IMG/VR virus record: IMGVR_UViG_3300027865_000358
Span: 1-20,501 of that record
Strand: one strand, 5' to 3'
DNA: 20,501 nucleotides
From: a virus
The notes under the pieces were generated by a model that saw nothing but the letters and a program-made list of their open reading frames with translations, made no database searches and had not been told where the DNA came from. Positions 7,255-14,762 of the stretch are shown here, piece after piece. Position numbers and translations under genes: made by a program. Within the stretch, counting starts at the first letter, position 1. The number at the start of each line of letters is the position of its first letter.

Positions 7255-7646
7255 GCGGCACAATGGAATTGAGCGACGGAACGTCAAGCATCAGCTTTGC
7301 GGCACAGATCAGCCCCGGGATTCACCGGCCGGATTCCCGGACTCGCGGATTCAATCAATATGATTCGGGGATGCGGCAGTATTGGGATACGGGAGGCGGG
7401 GAGCGCAATGAATTCTCGCTCAAGAACATATCGAAAGCGAAGGCGGATAAGCTCAACGCGTGGTGGCAGGGCTTGACCATACTGGAATTCTACGCAGACA
7501 AAGATGGCGCGCCAGCCACTTTCATATATTCGAGGATCAACCCAGCGGGATCAAGGCCGTTTCAGTATACATTTGGCCAGACCGTAGATACTATACATGA
7601 GGCGGCAGTGAGAATTGTCGAGGTCAGCTCAAGTTCGAGCGCATAA
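7251..7646 (+). CDS. Small tail-tip protein (paralog of the gene at 12260)
   Basis: The GTG at 7251 overlaps the upstream TGA (GTGA) and has GAGG just upstream, giving 131 residues; an in-frame ATG is at 7263. The protein contains LSDGTSSISF, LKNISKAKADKLNAWWQGLTILEF and a C-terminal RIVEVSSSSSA. The N-terminal domain of the gene at 12260 has the same order of motifs (LSDGTSS, LTKAKADRLLGWWENMTVLTF, RLYEVSS), so these are paralogs about 4.6 kb apart. It is probably a small structural component near the tail hub. The Ser-rich end may be a linker or a modification site. Confidence 0.7.
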   Translation: MSGTMELSDGTSSISFAAQISPGIHRPDSRTRGFNQYDSGMRQYWDTGGGERNEFSLKNISKAKADKLNAWWQGLTILEFYADKDGAPATFIYSRINPAGSRPFQYTFGQTVDTIHEAAVRIVEVSSSSSA

Positions 7647-7657
7647 AAGGGGATAAA

Positions 7658-8626
7658 ATGGGGATAGCATTTGCAGGACCTTGGATAGGAGAATTCGGGT
7701 GGGAAATCATGACTTGGGTTCCTTATCTCAGGAAGCTGAGTCGGGATTACGAGAAGATGATCATATCGACGTTTGAAGGCGTGGAGGCGTTGTATTCGGG
7801 ATTTCATTGCGAGTTGGAATTTCGACCGCATACAGATCAAAAGCGTGTTGATGGCTGGACGGAAGTCAACTGGCCATATGTAGGGATCGAATTGGAAGCG
7901 TATCATATCAAGCCCATCAAGCAATATAAAGTCGATGGCGAATACGTCCGATATGGATCGCCTGTTGTTCAGGATGCTGTTGTTTTGTTCCATGCCAGAG
8001 GGATACAGACGGCGGCATTCAAGAACTGGGATATTGAGAAATGGGCGGTCTTGGCGAAGGAATTCCCAAGCGCAATCTCGATAGGGTCAAAGGATGACCT
8101 GCATGTTCCGGGAACAGGGGACGCCAGAGGCATGTCTCTTGGCTCTCTAATGGACTTGGTAGCGTCTGCCAGCATAGTTATAGGGCAGAGCAGCGGCGTG
8201 ATGCACCTGGCGGCAATGTGCGGCACTCAGCAGCTTGTCTGGGCGGATAACAAGACCTATTTCAACGAGCCATTGGAAAAGAGATACCAGGAGACGTGGA
8301 ATCCGTTTGGAACACCGGTCACATGGATCGATTGCGACAACTGGGACCCGCAGCCAGATCAGATCATGCAAGCATTGAAGCCCAAGCATAGCATTCCGAA
8401 TACCCAGGTATTAAGCGTGATATATGATGCCGTGCAGTCAGGTCAATATATAATCGGTGTGGCGCATGTAGGCGAAAAGGATAATAAAGCGGCTGTGATG
8501 GCTAAGAGCATCGGTATCAACTTCCCTGATAGTATGCTGGAGCAGGCAGAAGAGCAGCTGTTCAAGAGCGTTCGCGGGTCGATTGCGAAGGCGAAGGCGG
8601 AGAGGATGCCGGTGTCATGGCGATAA
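7658..8626 (+). CDS. GT9-like glycosyltransferase
   Basis: This 322-aa protein begins MGIAFAGPWIGEFGWEIMTWVPYLRKL. The diagnostic part is residues ~158-186, MSLGSLMDLVASASIVIGQSSGVMHLAAMCG, which matches the GT9 (ADP-heptosyltransferase-type) C-terminal motif, where a helix after the gSG..H.Aa loop binds the sugar nucleotide. The C-terminal ~70 residues are an added helical region. It begins 12 nt after a tail-tip gene with its own AAAAGGGGATAAA site, and its end overlaps the next glycosyltransferase by 10 nt. The donor and acceptor cannot be read from sequence. Confidence 0.75.
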   Translation: MGIAFAGPWIGEFGWEIMTWVPYLRKLSRDYEKMIISTFEGVEALYSGFHCELEFRPHTDQKRVDGWTEVNWPYVGIELEAYHIKPIKQYKVDGEYVRYGSPVVQDAVVLFHARGIQTAAFKNWDIEKWAVLAKEFPSAISIGSKDDLHVPGTGDARGMSLGSLMDLVASASIVIGQSSGVMHLAAMCGTQQLVWADNKTYFNEPLEKRYQETWNPFGTPVTWIDCDNWDPQPDQIMQALKPKHSIPNTQVLSVIYDAVQSGQYIIGVAHVGEKDNKAAVMAKSIGINFPDSMLEQAEEQLFKSVRGSIAKAKAERMPVSWR

Positions 8627-10659
8627 AGGTCGAACTTCATAACGCTCAGTTTATTGGCGACTTGATAACGGGGACGCCAGCTGTCAGGGACATGGCTGCT
8701 GCCCGTCGATGTACTAAATGCGGAATGGAGGCATTTGTTCCGAGTAAGGCGAAAGTTGATGTCATATCATGCCCGAACTGCGAGCGAGAATCCTTCAAGC
8801 ATAAATTTCGAGTGAGGTTTAATACAGGCGGAAAGCCGGCTTTTCAGCAGATATTCTACGGGAATCCGTATATCGACAATTTCGCAGGTGCCCCTGATAT
8901 ATCGCTGCGAATTGGAACACAAACAGCGTGCAATAGGTCAAGCTCTCTGGGCTGCCATATAACCGAAGCATTCAGAATGTCGATCATGGAGAAGACTGAC
9001 TTTGATTTTCCGATGGGTCCGCTCGTCCCCGATCTGCACTTGACCGAAGACGAAAAGGCCCTGCCGCCTATTATAGATGGCAGATACTGGCTTATAGCCA
9101 ACGGCAAGCGGCCGCCGTTTACGTCGAAATTCTGGCCGCCTGAGAGATGGCAGGCCGTCGTCTCTGAGCTTTCCGAGATAACTTTTGTCCAGATTGGACT
9201 TGATGACGGGAAGCAGAATTCAGAACATTATCATCCTAAACTCTATGGCGACAACATGATCGACATGATCGGTCAGACACAGGATCCGCGTTCAGGGATC
9301 CGCGATCTATTCCGGCTGGTCTATCATTCAGATGGTTGCCTGTCGCTGGTCAGTAGCCTCATGCACGTAGCCGCCGGATTCGGGAAGCCGTGCGTTATAC
9401 CAGCGGGAGCTAGGGAGCCGGCGCAGTTTGAGATGTATCCGTTCCATAGATACATACATAGCCAGGGAGCCATGAAGTGCGAAGGGCAAGATCTTGATGG
9501 CAATGAACGGGATGCTCAAGGATTGAGGTCATGTTGGAGGGCATCGGCGCGGGCATGTCCGAATCTGGAACAGGGCTATCCTAGATGTATGATGATGATA
9601 GAGCCTTTCCAGGTCGCCAACGGGATCAAGTCGTATTATGTCGGCGGCGCGCTGGAAGCCCCGGAAGGGTCAGCGAGAAAGAGAACCGCAAAGAAGCCCG
9701 TCTTTAAGCTGGTATGTAACGCTCACGCATACGGAGGCGGCGAGCGGTCGGCTGTCTGGATAGCGAATAAGATGCTCCTGGAAGGTTACGACGTTCACCT
9801 TATCCCGGGGCGGAACGTCAGCCGCGAGTTCAGTATGTCCTTATCCCCTCATGTAAAGCTGGATTCCCAGGAGCATCCTCTCACCGAACCATGTGATATA
9901 ATGATGCTATACGCAAACGATATGACCTCCGGATTCGATGGCAGATACAAGCTATTGGAGAGTGTCGAGGCGGATAAAAAAATCATGGTCTTGAATTATC
10001 GCTTGATGCAGGCCGGCACTGTGGAGTGGTCTAAAACATGGGATCGGTATATCTTCCTGTGTTCTGATATGGGACAGGCTTTCAGGAAGTTCGTTCCAGA
10101 TTGCAACGCGAGTATCTTGCCGCCGCCTATCGACCTCCAGCCGTTTCTTGATACCGATCTGGGGTCGCTGGATAAGACGCTGCATGTTGTCAGGGTCGGC
10201 TCGCAGGGAGCGTCTAAGTATCCAGAGAACATCCGGGATATTGTGGAGCGGATAAAAGCCGGTCATCCAGCGGTAAGGTTTACCATGATGGGCGGACATA
10301 AATCGTTGGATGATCTCGATTATGTCACCAATATACCGGAATACAGTCAGCCCGTATTGGATATATTGAAAAAAGGCTGCGTGTTCTGGTATATACTGCC
10401 GCCGGATTATCTTGACAACGGCCCGCGAGTAATAATGGAGGCAATGGCGGCGGGTCTGCCTGTGGTTGCCGATAACAGGGGCGGAGCGAAGGATAGGTTG
10501 ACGCCTGAAACTGGCTGGCTCTGTGATACGGTGGAAGAGCATATCGAAGCGATAGTCAATATAAACAGTAAAGAAACGACCAGGATGGGGCGGAGAGCCA
10601 AGGAAAGGGCGCGGACATTCAAGCCAGAGAAATGGATCGAGGCGGTATTAGATGAATAG
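8617..10659 (+). CDS. Two-domain glycosyltransferase: GT9-like half with zinc ribbon, fused to GT4-like half
   Basis: This is a 680-aa protein. The N-terminal half starts like GT9 enzymes (AQFIGDLITGTPAVRDM), but a four-cysteine ribbon follows at once (C32-x2-C35 ... C52-x2-C55). The GT9 core then continues, with LANGKRPPFTSKFWPPERW-type text and GCLSLVSSLMHVAAGFGKPCV, and a Cys-containing end. The C-terminal half begins at ~366 with VCNAHAYGGGERSAVWIANK and carries NGPRVIMEAMAAGLPVVADNRGG (~601-623), the donor-binding E-x7-G pattern of GT4. One chain can thus add two sugars or act at two steps. The gene overlaps both neighbours (10 and 8 nt). Confidence 0.75.
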   Translation: MAIKVELHNAQFIGDLITGTPAVRDMAAARRCTKCGMEAFVPSKAKVDVISCPNCERESFKHKFRVRFNTGGKPAFQQIFYGNPYIDNFAGAPDISLRIGTQTACNRSSSLGCHITEAFRMSIMEKTDFDFPMGPLVPDLHLTEDEKALPPIIDGRYWLIANGKRPPFTSKFWPPERWQAVVSELSEITFVQIGLDDGKQNSEHYHPKLYGDNMIDMIGQTQDPRSGIRDLFRLVYHSDGCLSLVSSLMHVAAGFGKPCVIPAGAREPAQFEMYPFHRYIHSQGAMKCEGQDLDGNERDAQGLRSCWRASARACPNLEQGYPRCMMMIEPFQVANGIKSYYVGGALEAPEGSARKRTAKKPVFKLVCNAHAYGGGERSAVWIANKMLLEGYDVHLIPGRNVSREFSMSLSPHVKLDSQEHPLTEPCDIMMLYANDMTSGFDGRYKLLESVEADKKIMVLNYRLMQAGTVEWSKTWDRYIFLCSDMGQAFRKFVPDCNASILPPPIDLQPFLDTDLGSLDKTLHVVRVGSQGASKYPENIRDIVERIKAGHPAVRFTMMGGHKSLDDLDYVTNIPEYSQPVLDILKKGCVFWYILPPDYLDNGPRVIMEAMAAGLPVVADNRGGAKDRLTPETGWLCDTVEEHIEAIVNINSKETTRMGRRAKERARTFKPEKWIEAVLDE

Positions 10660-11566
10660 CAAAATACTTTTCTATTTGCAGGAAATGGAACAGATCGAGA
10701 AAAGAGGATGGGCTATACCTGTAACATGCGAGATGGATCCATCAAATAGATGCCAGAACCAATGCGCATTTTGTATATCGAAGAATAGAACCGCTTATGA
10801 TGACATGGATCTTGCATTTGCGCTCGCAATGATTAAGGATCTCCATTATTTAGGTGTGAAGTCTATTACCTTCACCGGCGGCGGTGAGCCGACTATGAAT
10901 CCAGGCTTGCCAAATATGATAGAATTTGCTGCCCTAATCGGCATGAAGATTGGGCTTATTACGAATGGTATCGAGATCGGGGACATCCCTTTCCAGCTTC
11001 TGGAATTTGTCAGGATCAGCCTCGATGCAGGATACGCGGATACATATAAAAAGATAAAACACAATGATGCTTACGAACAAGTAATAGATAATATAACCAA
11101 CATCAGACCATCATGCAAGACGCTTGGTTTGAGTTACGTTATGTGTGGTCAGGGCGAGGTTGATATGGCGCGAGCCGAAAAGTTGGCAGAGGAATTAGCC
11201 GTGGATTATATTCAGTTCAAGCCGGAGATTTCCCAGAGCAATCAGGTATTTTATCCCTCTGCAGATATTAGCTTTTTTACCAAGCGATATGACAGGAACC
11301 GGGACGTTTCTTGCGATATAGCAGGATTAGTAGGCATTATTACTGCCGATGGTAGATATGTATATTGCTGTCAACATAGATATGAAACTGAGTATACTAT
11401 TGCCGATCTCCGGGAAAACAGCCTCGCAGTGGCGATTATCTCCAGAGACAATATGGATATTGATAATACTCAGTGTAAGCTATGCCGATACAGTAATTAC
11501 GCTGAGGAATATACGAGATATAGAGGGCAGCATCACGCCTATATGCTGCACAAGGAGTTCCTGTAG
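10652..11566 (+). CDS. Radical SAM enzyme with C-terminal cysteine cluster
   Basis: This is a 304-aa protein. C34-x3-C38-x2-C41 (CQNQCAFC) is the radical SAM 4Fe-4S motif, and FTGGGEPTMNPG at ~74-85 is the SAM-binding GGE motif. A second set of cysteines (C221, C239/C240, C275-x2-C278) sits at the end in a layout resembling SPASM/Twitch auxiliary-cluster domains. Such enzymes modify peptides, sugars or cofactors; the substrate here is unknown. Overlaps of 8 and 1 nt with the neighbouring glycosyltransferases show co-translation. A sugar-modifying role and a peptide-modifying role are both open. Confidence 0.78.
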   Translation: MNSKILFYLQEMEQIEKRGWAIPVTCEMDPSNRCQNQCAFCISKNRTAYDDMDLAFALAMIKDLHYLGVKSITFTGGGEPTMNPGLPNMIEFAALIGMKIGLITNGIEIGDIPFQLLEFVRISLDAGYADTYKKIKHNDAYEQVIDNITNIRPSCKTLGLSYVMCGQGEVDMARAEKLAEELAVDYIQFKPEISQSNQVFYPSADISFFTKRYDRNRDVSCDIAGLVGIITADGRYVYCCQHRYETEYTIADLRENSLAVAIISRDNMDIDNTQCKLCRYSNYAEEYTRYRGQHHAYMLHKEFL

Positions 11567-12153
11567 TGAAAATCGGCGTTTTGATAACTTCATACGACAA
11601 AACGGCTAATGACATTGGCGCTCTGGCTCGGCCTATGATGGAGCGCGGGTATTATATAGTCATAGGTTATGACGCTCATCAGATTACGCCTTCCGCTGAT
11701 ACGGTCAATAGTTGCGATTTATTCTTCACCGGTGGCGGCTGGAGTGGCGGCGGCTGGAGTGGCAAGCAATTCGGAGAGCTAAGGAACATCAGGACAGGAC
11801 TCGATCTCGTATTATCTCACGGCTGTGATTATGTCCTAAAGCTCAACGGTGATTCAATAGTCGGTAGGCCGGATGGGATACCTGTACTTATCAAGTATCT
11901 AGGCAGTAATGATGTCATGGCATGCCAATGGTGGGATCAATGTGGGACGATGGTATTCTTTGGCAGGTCTGAGCCGTTGGTCAAGGTGTTTTCGACTCTG
12001 GAGCCAGCGCCGCCTCAAATAGAGAAGCGATTTACAGCGGCATTAAAGAGCTATGAAATGAAATATCAAGTCTATCCATGCACAGCAGATGACCAGGGTA
12101 TATGGGGAAAAGCGATTGGCTTCCAGCGCGAAAGCAAGAACTTTCCTCCATAG
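11566..12153 (+). CDS. GT-A/GT2-like glycosyltransferase, frameshifted near its 3' end
   Basis: The GTG at 11566 overlaps the previous stop by 1 nt. The frame gives 195 aa: MKIGVLITSYDK, YYIVIGYDAHQ, a GELRNIRTGLDLVLSHGCDYVLKLNGDS block (~70-97) with an NGDS in the DxD position of GT-A folds, and ADDQGIW near 175-180. The frame stops abruptly at KNFPP. In the +1 frame, coding continues without a break to 12256, so the gene was probably ~231 residues long and carries a 1-nt insertion near 12142-12148. A perfect 15-bp tandem duplication also lies within it. Residual activity is uncertain. Confidence 0.65.
   Translation: MKIGVLITSYDKTANDIGALARPMMERGYYIVIGYDAHQITPSADTVNSCDLFFTGGGWSGGGWSGKQFGELRNIRTGLDLVLSHGCDYVLKLNGDSIVGRPDGIPVLIKYLGSNDVMACQWWDQCGTMVFFGRSEPLVKVFSTLEPAPPQIEKRFTAALKSYEMKYQVYPCTADDQGIWGKAIGFQRESKNFPP
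11734..11763 (+). repeat. Perfect 15-bp tandem duplication
   Basis: Two exact copies of GGCGGCTGGAGTGGC (11734-11748 and 11749-11763) encode GGWSG-GGWSG. This is an in-frame duplication of five residues in the frameshifted glycosyltransferase, consistent with recent replication slippage. Confidence 0.85.
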
Positions 12154-12256
12154 AAATCTCTATAACCAAAAACTGATAGATATTGTATTCGGGATGTACC
12201 AAAGGGACATTAAGATTTTTTATCCAAATATTTCACCCAACGATGGCAGGATTTGA
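12146..12256 (+). pseudogene. Out-of-frame C-terminus of the glycosyltransferase at 11566
   Basis: In the +1 frame, the 36 codons after KNF read LHRNLYNQKLIDIVF, then GMYQRDIKIFYPNISPN and DGRI, followed by TGA at 12254-12256. The composition is protein-like. The TGA lies 3 nt before the ATG of the next gene, which is the spacing found elsewhere in this operon; the upstream-frame TAG at 12151 leaves an unusual 106-nt gap. Removing one base near 12142-12148 joins the two frames. Confidence 0.7.
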
Positions 12257-12259
12257 CAA

Positions 12260-13096
12260 ATGGCGCTCTATAAACTATCAGACGGAACAAGCTCTGTTGA
12301 TATAGATCCAACACGCGGGCTTAACATAGCGGAGAATCGTATCAGGCAGACGACGCTCAACAAGGGCGGTCTATCCGATACGCACGAGTGGGGAAATGCC
12401 GAGCTCTATGAAGCGCCGCTGATCAACCTCACGAAAGCCAAAGCCGACCGGCTTCTGGGCTGGTGGGAGAATATGACGGTCTTGACCTTTACTCCAGATC
12501 AAGGTGCTCCGGGTACAACGCATCAGATGATAATTGATGGTGTTGAGCGGCCGCTGGATATGTGGCATCATCTGTTTAAGAGTAAGTACGCGGGGACGCT
12601 CAGGCTCTACGAGGTCAGCAGCCAGTCGTTTTCATCGTCCGAAATATCGGTATCAAAAAGCACGTCATGTTCCCAGTTCGAGGCAAGTGAATCATGCGAT
12701 ATAGTAGCAAGTAAATCATGCAGCGAGTTTATAGTGGGAATATCCCGCAACAGCGTATCGGAAAGAGTAGAGGTTACGGTTTCGTCTTGCTCCACATATA
12801 GATCCTGCTCGGAATTCAGCGCGACCGACCTTTTTGAATCGTGTTCGACATATTCGACCTTGATTGGTAGCGATTACTGGACAGCCTCATCATGTGACGA
12901 AACTTCGACAGTAACCTCTGATTCATCATGCGAGGACGTATCGTCCTGCTCTGATAGCATCAGCGAGTCATTATTATACGACGTTGTAGAGCTAACATTA
13001 GGCAGCCAATCATGCAGTCTCGATCCATCGGGTACGTCATGCAGCGAATCGGCCGCTGGTGAATCATGCTCTGAATCAGCGGGAGGTATATCATGA
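12260..13096 (+). CDS. Tail-tip protein with Ser/Cys-rich C-terminal extension
   Basis: The product is 278 aa, with AGG upstream of the ATG. Residues 1-120 match the small tail protein at 7251 (LSDGTSS, KAKADRLLGWWENMTVLTF, RLYEVSS). Residues ~121-278 are low-complexity and rich in Ser, Cys, Glu and Thr, with 12 cysteines, every one preceded by Ser (for example TSCSQ, ESCST, SSCED, ESCSES). The N-terminal domain has no cysteine. Such a tail could be a flexible spacer, a disulfide-linked stalk or a substrate for modification by the glycosyltransferase/radical SAM genes just upstream. It overlaps the next gene by ATGA. Confidence 0.7.
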   Translation: MALYKLSDGTSSVDIDPTRGLNIAENRIRQTTLNKGGLSDTHEWGNAELYEAPLINLTKAKADRLLGWWENMTVLTFTPDQGAPGTTHQMIIDGVERPLDMWHHLFKSKYAGTLRLYEVSSQSFSSSEISVSKSTSCSQFEASESCDIVASKSCSEFIVGISRNSVSERVEVTVSSCSTYRSCSEFSATDLFESCSTYSTLIGSDYWTASSCDETSTVTSDSSCEDVSSCSDSISESLLYDVVELTLGSQSCSLDPSGTSCSESAAGESCSESAGGIS

Positions 13097-13551
13097 GAAA
13101 AGACCGTATCATGGATATACACGACCGCCAGACGACTTTTCAGACCGAATCTCATGTTGATGATGTGTCGGCGCACAGGACTGGCGGCGTGGGCGAAGGC
13201 GGGATAGGCTTTGTAAGTGGCAATATTGATGATCCTGATAGCCTGACGCAGAATCCTTTTCCATTTCTTTCTGTTCACGCCAGTCGATTCCCAAACGGGA
13301 TAACAGTCACCGACTGTGGCATTATCACGCACCCGTCATCAACATATTCGATGGACTTCAAGAAATATACATCGCCTTCGGACGGATCGCCAGTCACTAT
13401 AGAGACAGTGGCGACCTCCGGCTCTCAGGAGGCCGAGGATGACGGCACTATAGATAATCCGGCAGTGGCCGTTGGAGACATAGTATATATAAATTTGCCA
13501 GCGACAGATATAGATTCTCTTTACTTCTGGATGACGTTCACTATAGATTAG
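13093..13551 (+). CDS. Beta-rich virion-type protein, probably tail-tip or receptor-associated
   Basis: The product is 152 aa. The ATGA overlap with the preceding gene fixes the start. The first ~60 residues are polar and Gly-rich. From about residue 65, the sequence NGITVTDCGIITHPSSTYSMDFKKY and later VGDIVYINLPATDIDSLYFWMTFTID form alternating strands resembling a C-terminal beta-sandwich domain often found on phage structural proteins. No enzymatic motif is seen. The placement between the Ser/Cys-rich tail protein and a propeller suggests a host-contact or tail-tip role. This is inference. Confidence 0.6.
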   Translation: MRKDRIMDIHDRQTTFQTESHVDDVSAHRTGGVGEGGIGFVSGNIDDPDSLTQNPFPFLSVHASRFPNGITVTDCGIITHPSSTYSMDFKKYTSPSDGSPVTIETVATSGSQEAEDDGTIDNPAVAVGDIVYINLPATDIDSLYFWMTFTID

Positions 13552-13560
13552 GATAAGAAT

Positions 13561-14526
13561 ATGGCTATAGACGCATGGACGCAGGTCGGTTCGCAGTTGA
13601 ACGGACAAAATGTGGTTGATTCTCTAGTGGCCTATAATGGTAAATTGTACGGCGGAATGGGAAGTACCGGCCGTTTATTCGAATGGGACGATAACGCCGC
13701 CTGGGTAGAGAAAGCAGGGCAATTAAATGTGCAGACGCGGATCTTTAGCCTGGCAGTCTATAATGGTAAGCTTTACGGAGGGACAGCGAGTACCGGCCGT
13801 TTATTCGAGTGGGACGATAACGCCGCCTGGGTAGAGAAAGCAGGGCAACTGAATAGCCAGACTGTCATATATAGCTTGGCGGTCTATAACGGCAAGTTGT
13901 ATGGCGGCACTTCACCTGGAGGCCGTTTATTCGAGTGGGACGATAACGCCGCCTGGGTAGAAAAGGCTGGCCAATTAAATGGGCAAGACGCTATATATTC
14001 TTTAACCGTATATAATAATATATTATACGGCGGCACTTATGATGGTGGTTTGGCAGGCGGTCGTTTATTTGAATGGGATGGTTTAAGCAACTGGGTAGAG
14101 AAAGCAGGGCAACACGACACCGAGCGCTCTATTGAGTCGCTGGCGGTATACAATTCAAAACTTTACGGCTGCACTACGAATAGCTCCCCGGCAGGCGGCG
14201 GGCTATTGCTTGAGTGGGATGATAGCAACGCCTGGGTAGAAAAGGCTCCAAAGCTAAATAGCCAATTCGAGATGTGGGCTATGGCAGTATATCGCGGCAG
14301 GCTCTATGGTTCGACAGGAACCGGAGGGCGTTTATTCAGATGGAATGACAACAACGCCTGGGAGCAAGTTGCTATAGAGCTAAACGGACAGACGAGAATA
14401 ATGTCTCTCGCCGTCTATAGGGGCAGGCTCTATGGTGGGACGCTCGAAAGTGGGACAAGTACCGGCGGCCGTCTATTTGAATTCGGAGAAGCCGCTGGCC
14501 AGGTAATCAGCATCAATATTATATAG
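13561..14526 (+). CDS. Seven-bladed beta-propeller (Kelch/YncE-like repeat) protein
   Basis: This 321-aa protein is made almost wholly of seven ~41-47 aa repeats of the form QLNGQTxIxSLAVYNGKLYGGT...GRLFEWDDNAAWVEKAG. The N-terminal AWTQVGS supplies the strand missing from the last blade (GRLFEF), the usual closure of a propeller. Blades 1-3 are nearly identical, while blades 4-7 diverge and have longer loops. AGGATAAG precedes the ATG. The protein probably forms a binding disc on the virion, perhaps for receptor or glycan recognition. No signal peptide is visible. The fold is inferred from the repeats. Confidence 0.75.
   Translation: MAIDAWTQVGSQLNGQNVVDSLVAYNGKLYGGMGSTGRLFEWDDNAAWVEKAGQLNVQTRIFSLAVYNGKLYGGTASTGRLFEWDDNAAWVEKAGQLNSQTVIYSLAVYNGKLYGGTSPGGRLFEWDDNAAWVEKAGQLNGQDAIYSLTVYNNILYGGTYDGGLAGGRLFEWDGLSNWVEKAGQHDTERSIESLAVYNSKLYGCTTNSSPAGGGLLLEWDDSNAWVEKAPKLNSQFEMWAMAVYRGRLYGSTGTGGRLFRWNDNNAWEQVAIELNGQTRIMSLAVYRGRLYGGTLESGTSTGGRLFEFGEAAGQVISINII
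13650..13975 (+). repeat. Near-identical propeller-blade DNA repeats
   Basis: The segment coding GRLFEWDDNAAWVEKAG occurs at about 13672-13722, 13795-13845 and 13921-13971 with only a few base changes, at a period of ~123-126 bp. The identity extends to synonymous positions, so these blades were copied recently or are kept alike by recombination. Confidence 0.8.
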
Positions 14527-14534
14527 AGGATGTC

Positions 14535-14762
14535 ATGCCGGACAACAGCTTCACATGGGGTAAATTAGCACAATACGTCCTGCCTGTGCTATTGACAGCG
14601 CTCATAGTTGTGATAGGCTTCCTTGTCACGCAGATACTATCCTTGAATGTGCAGATTGGTGAGTTGAAAGTGCAGCTTGGGAGGCAGGAAGTAACTGTGC
14701 GCAACCTATCGTCTAAGATCGATGCTATTACCATAACACGATTCAGGAGCGAGGAGCCATGA
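14535..14762 (+). CDS. Small membrane protein with coiled coil (holin/lysis-like)
   Basis: The product is 75 aa, with AGAGGA before the ATG. One transmembrane segment spans residues ~13-35 (VLPVLLTALIVVIGFLVTQIL). It is followed by a heptad-like helix (LNVQIGELKVQLGRQEVTVRNLSSKIDAI) and a charged end. It opens a run of four small genes after the tail genes, the usual place of lysis functions. It could be a class III-type holin or a spanin-like component. Its end overlaps the next gene by ATGA. No motif decides between these roles. Confidence 0.6.
   Translation: MPDNSFTWGKLAQYVLPVLLTALIVVIGFLVTQILSLNVQIGELKVQLGRQEVTVRNLSSKIDAITITRFRSEEP

Noticed and set aside
9952-10542. A 196-codon minus-strand frame inside the GT fusion gene
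   Set aside because: The plus strand carries GT4 motifs here; the minus frame has no recognisable domain or start signal.
12874-13332. A minus-strand frame rich in Asp/Ser/His opposite the Ser/Cys-rich gene
   Set aside because: It mirrors the TCATGC-type codons of the plus gene, has no RBS and crosses two coupled plus-strand genes.
13672-13971. Regularly spaced repeats that might suggest a CRISPR-like array
   Set aside because: The repeats are in frame, encode propeller blades and have coding spacers of similar sequence.
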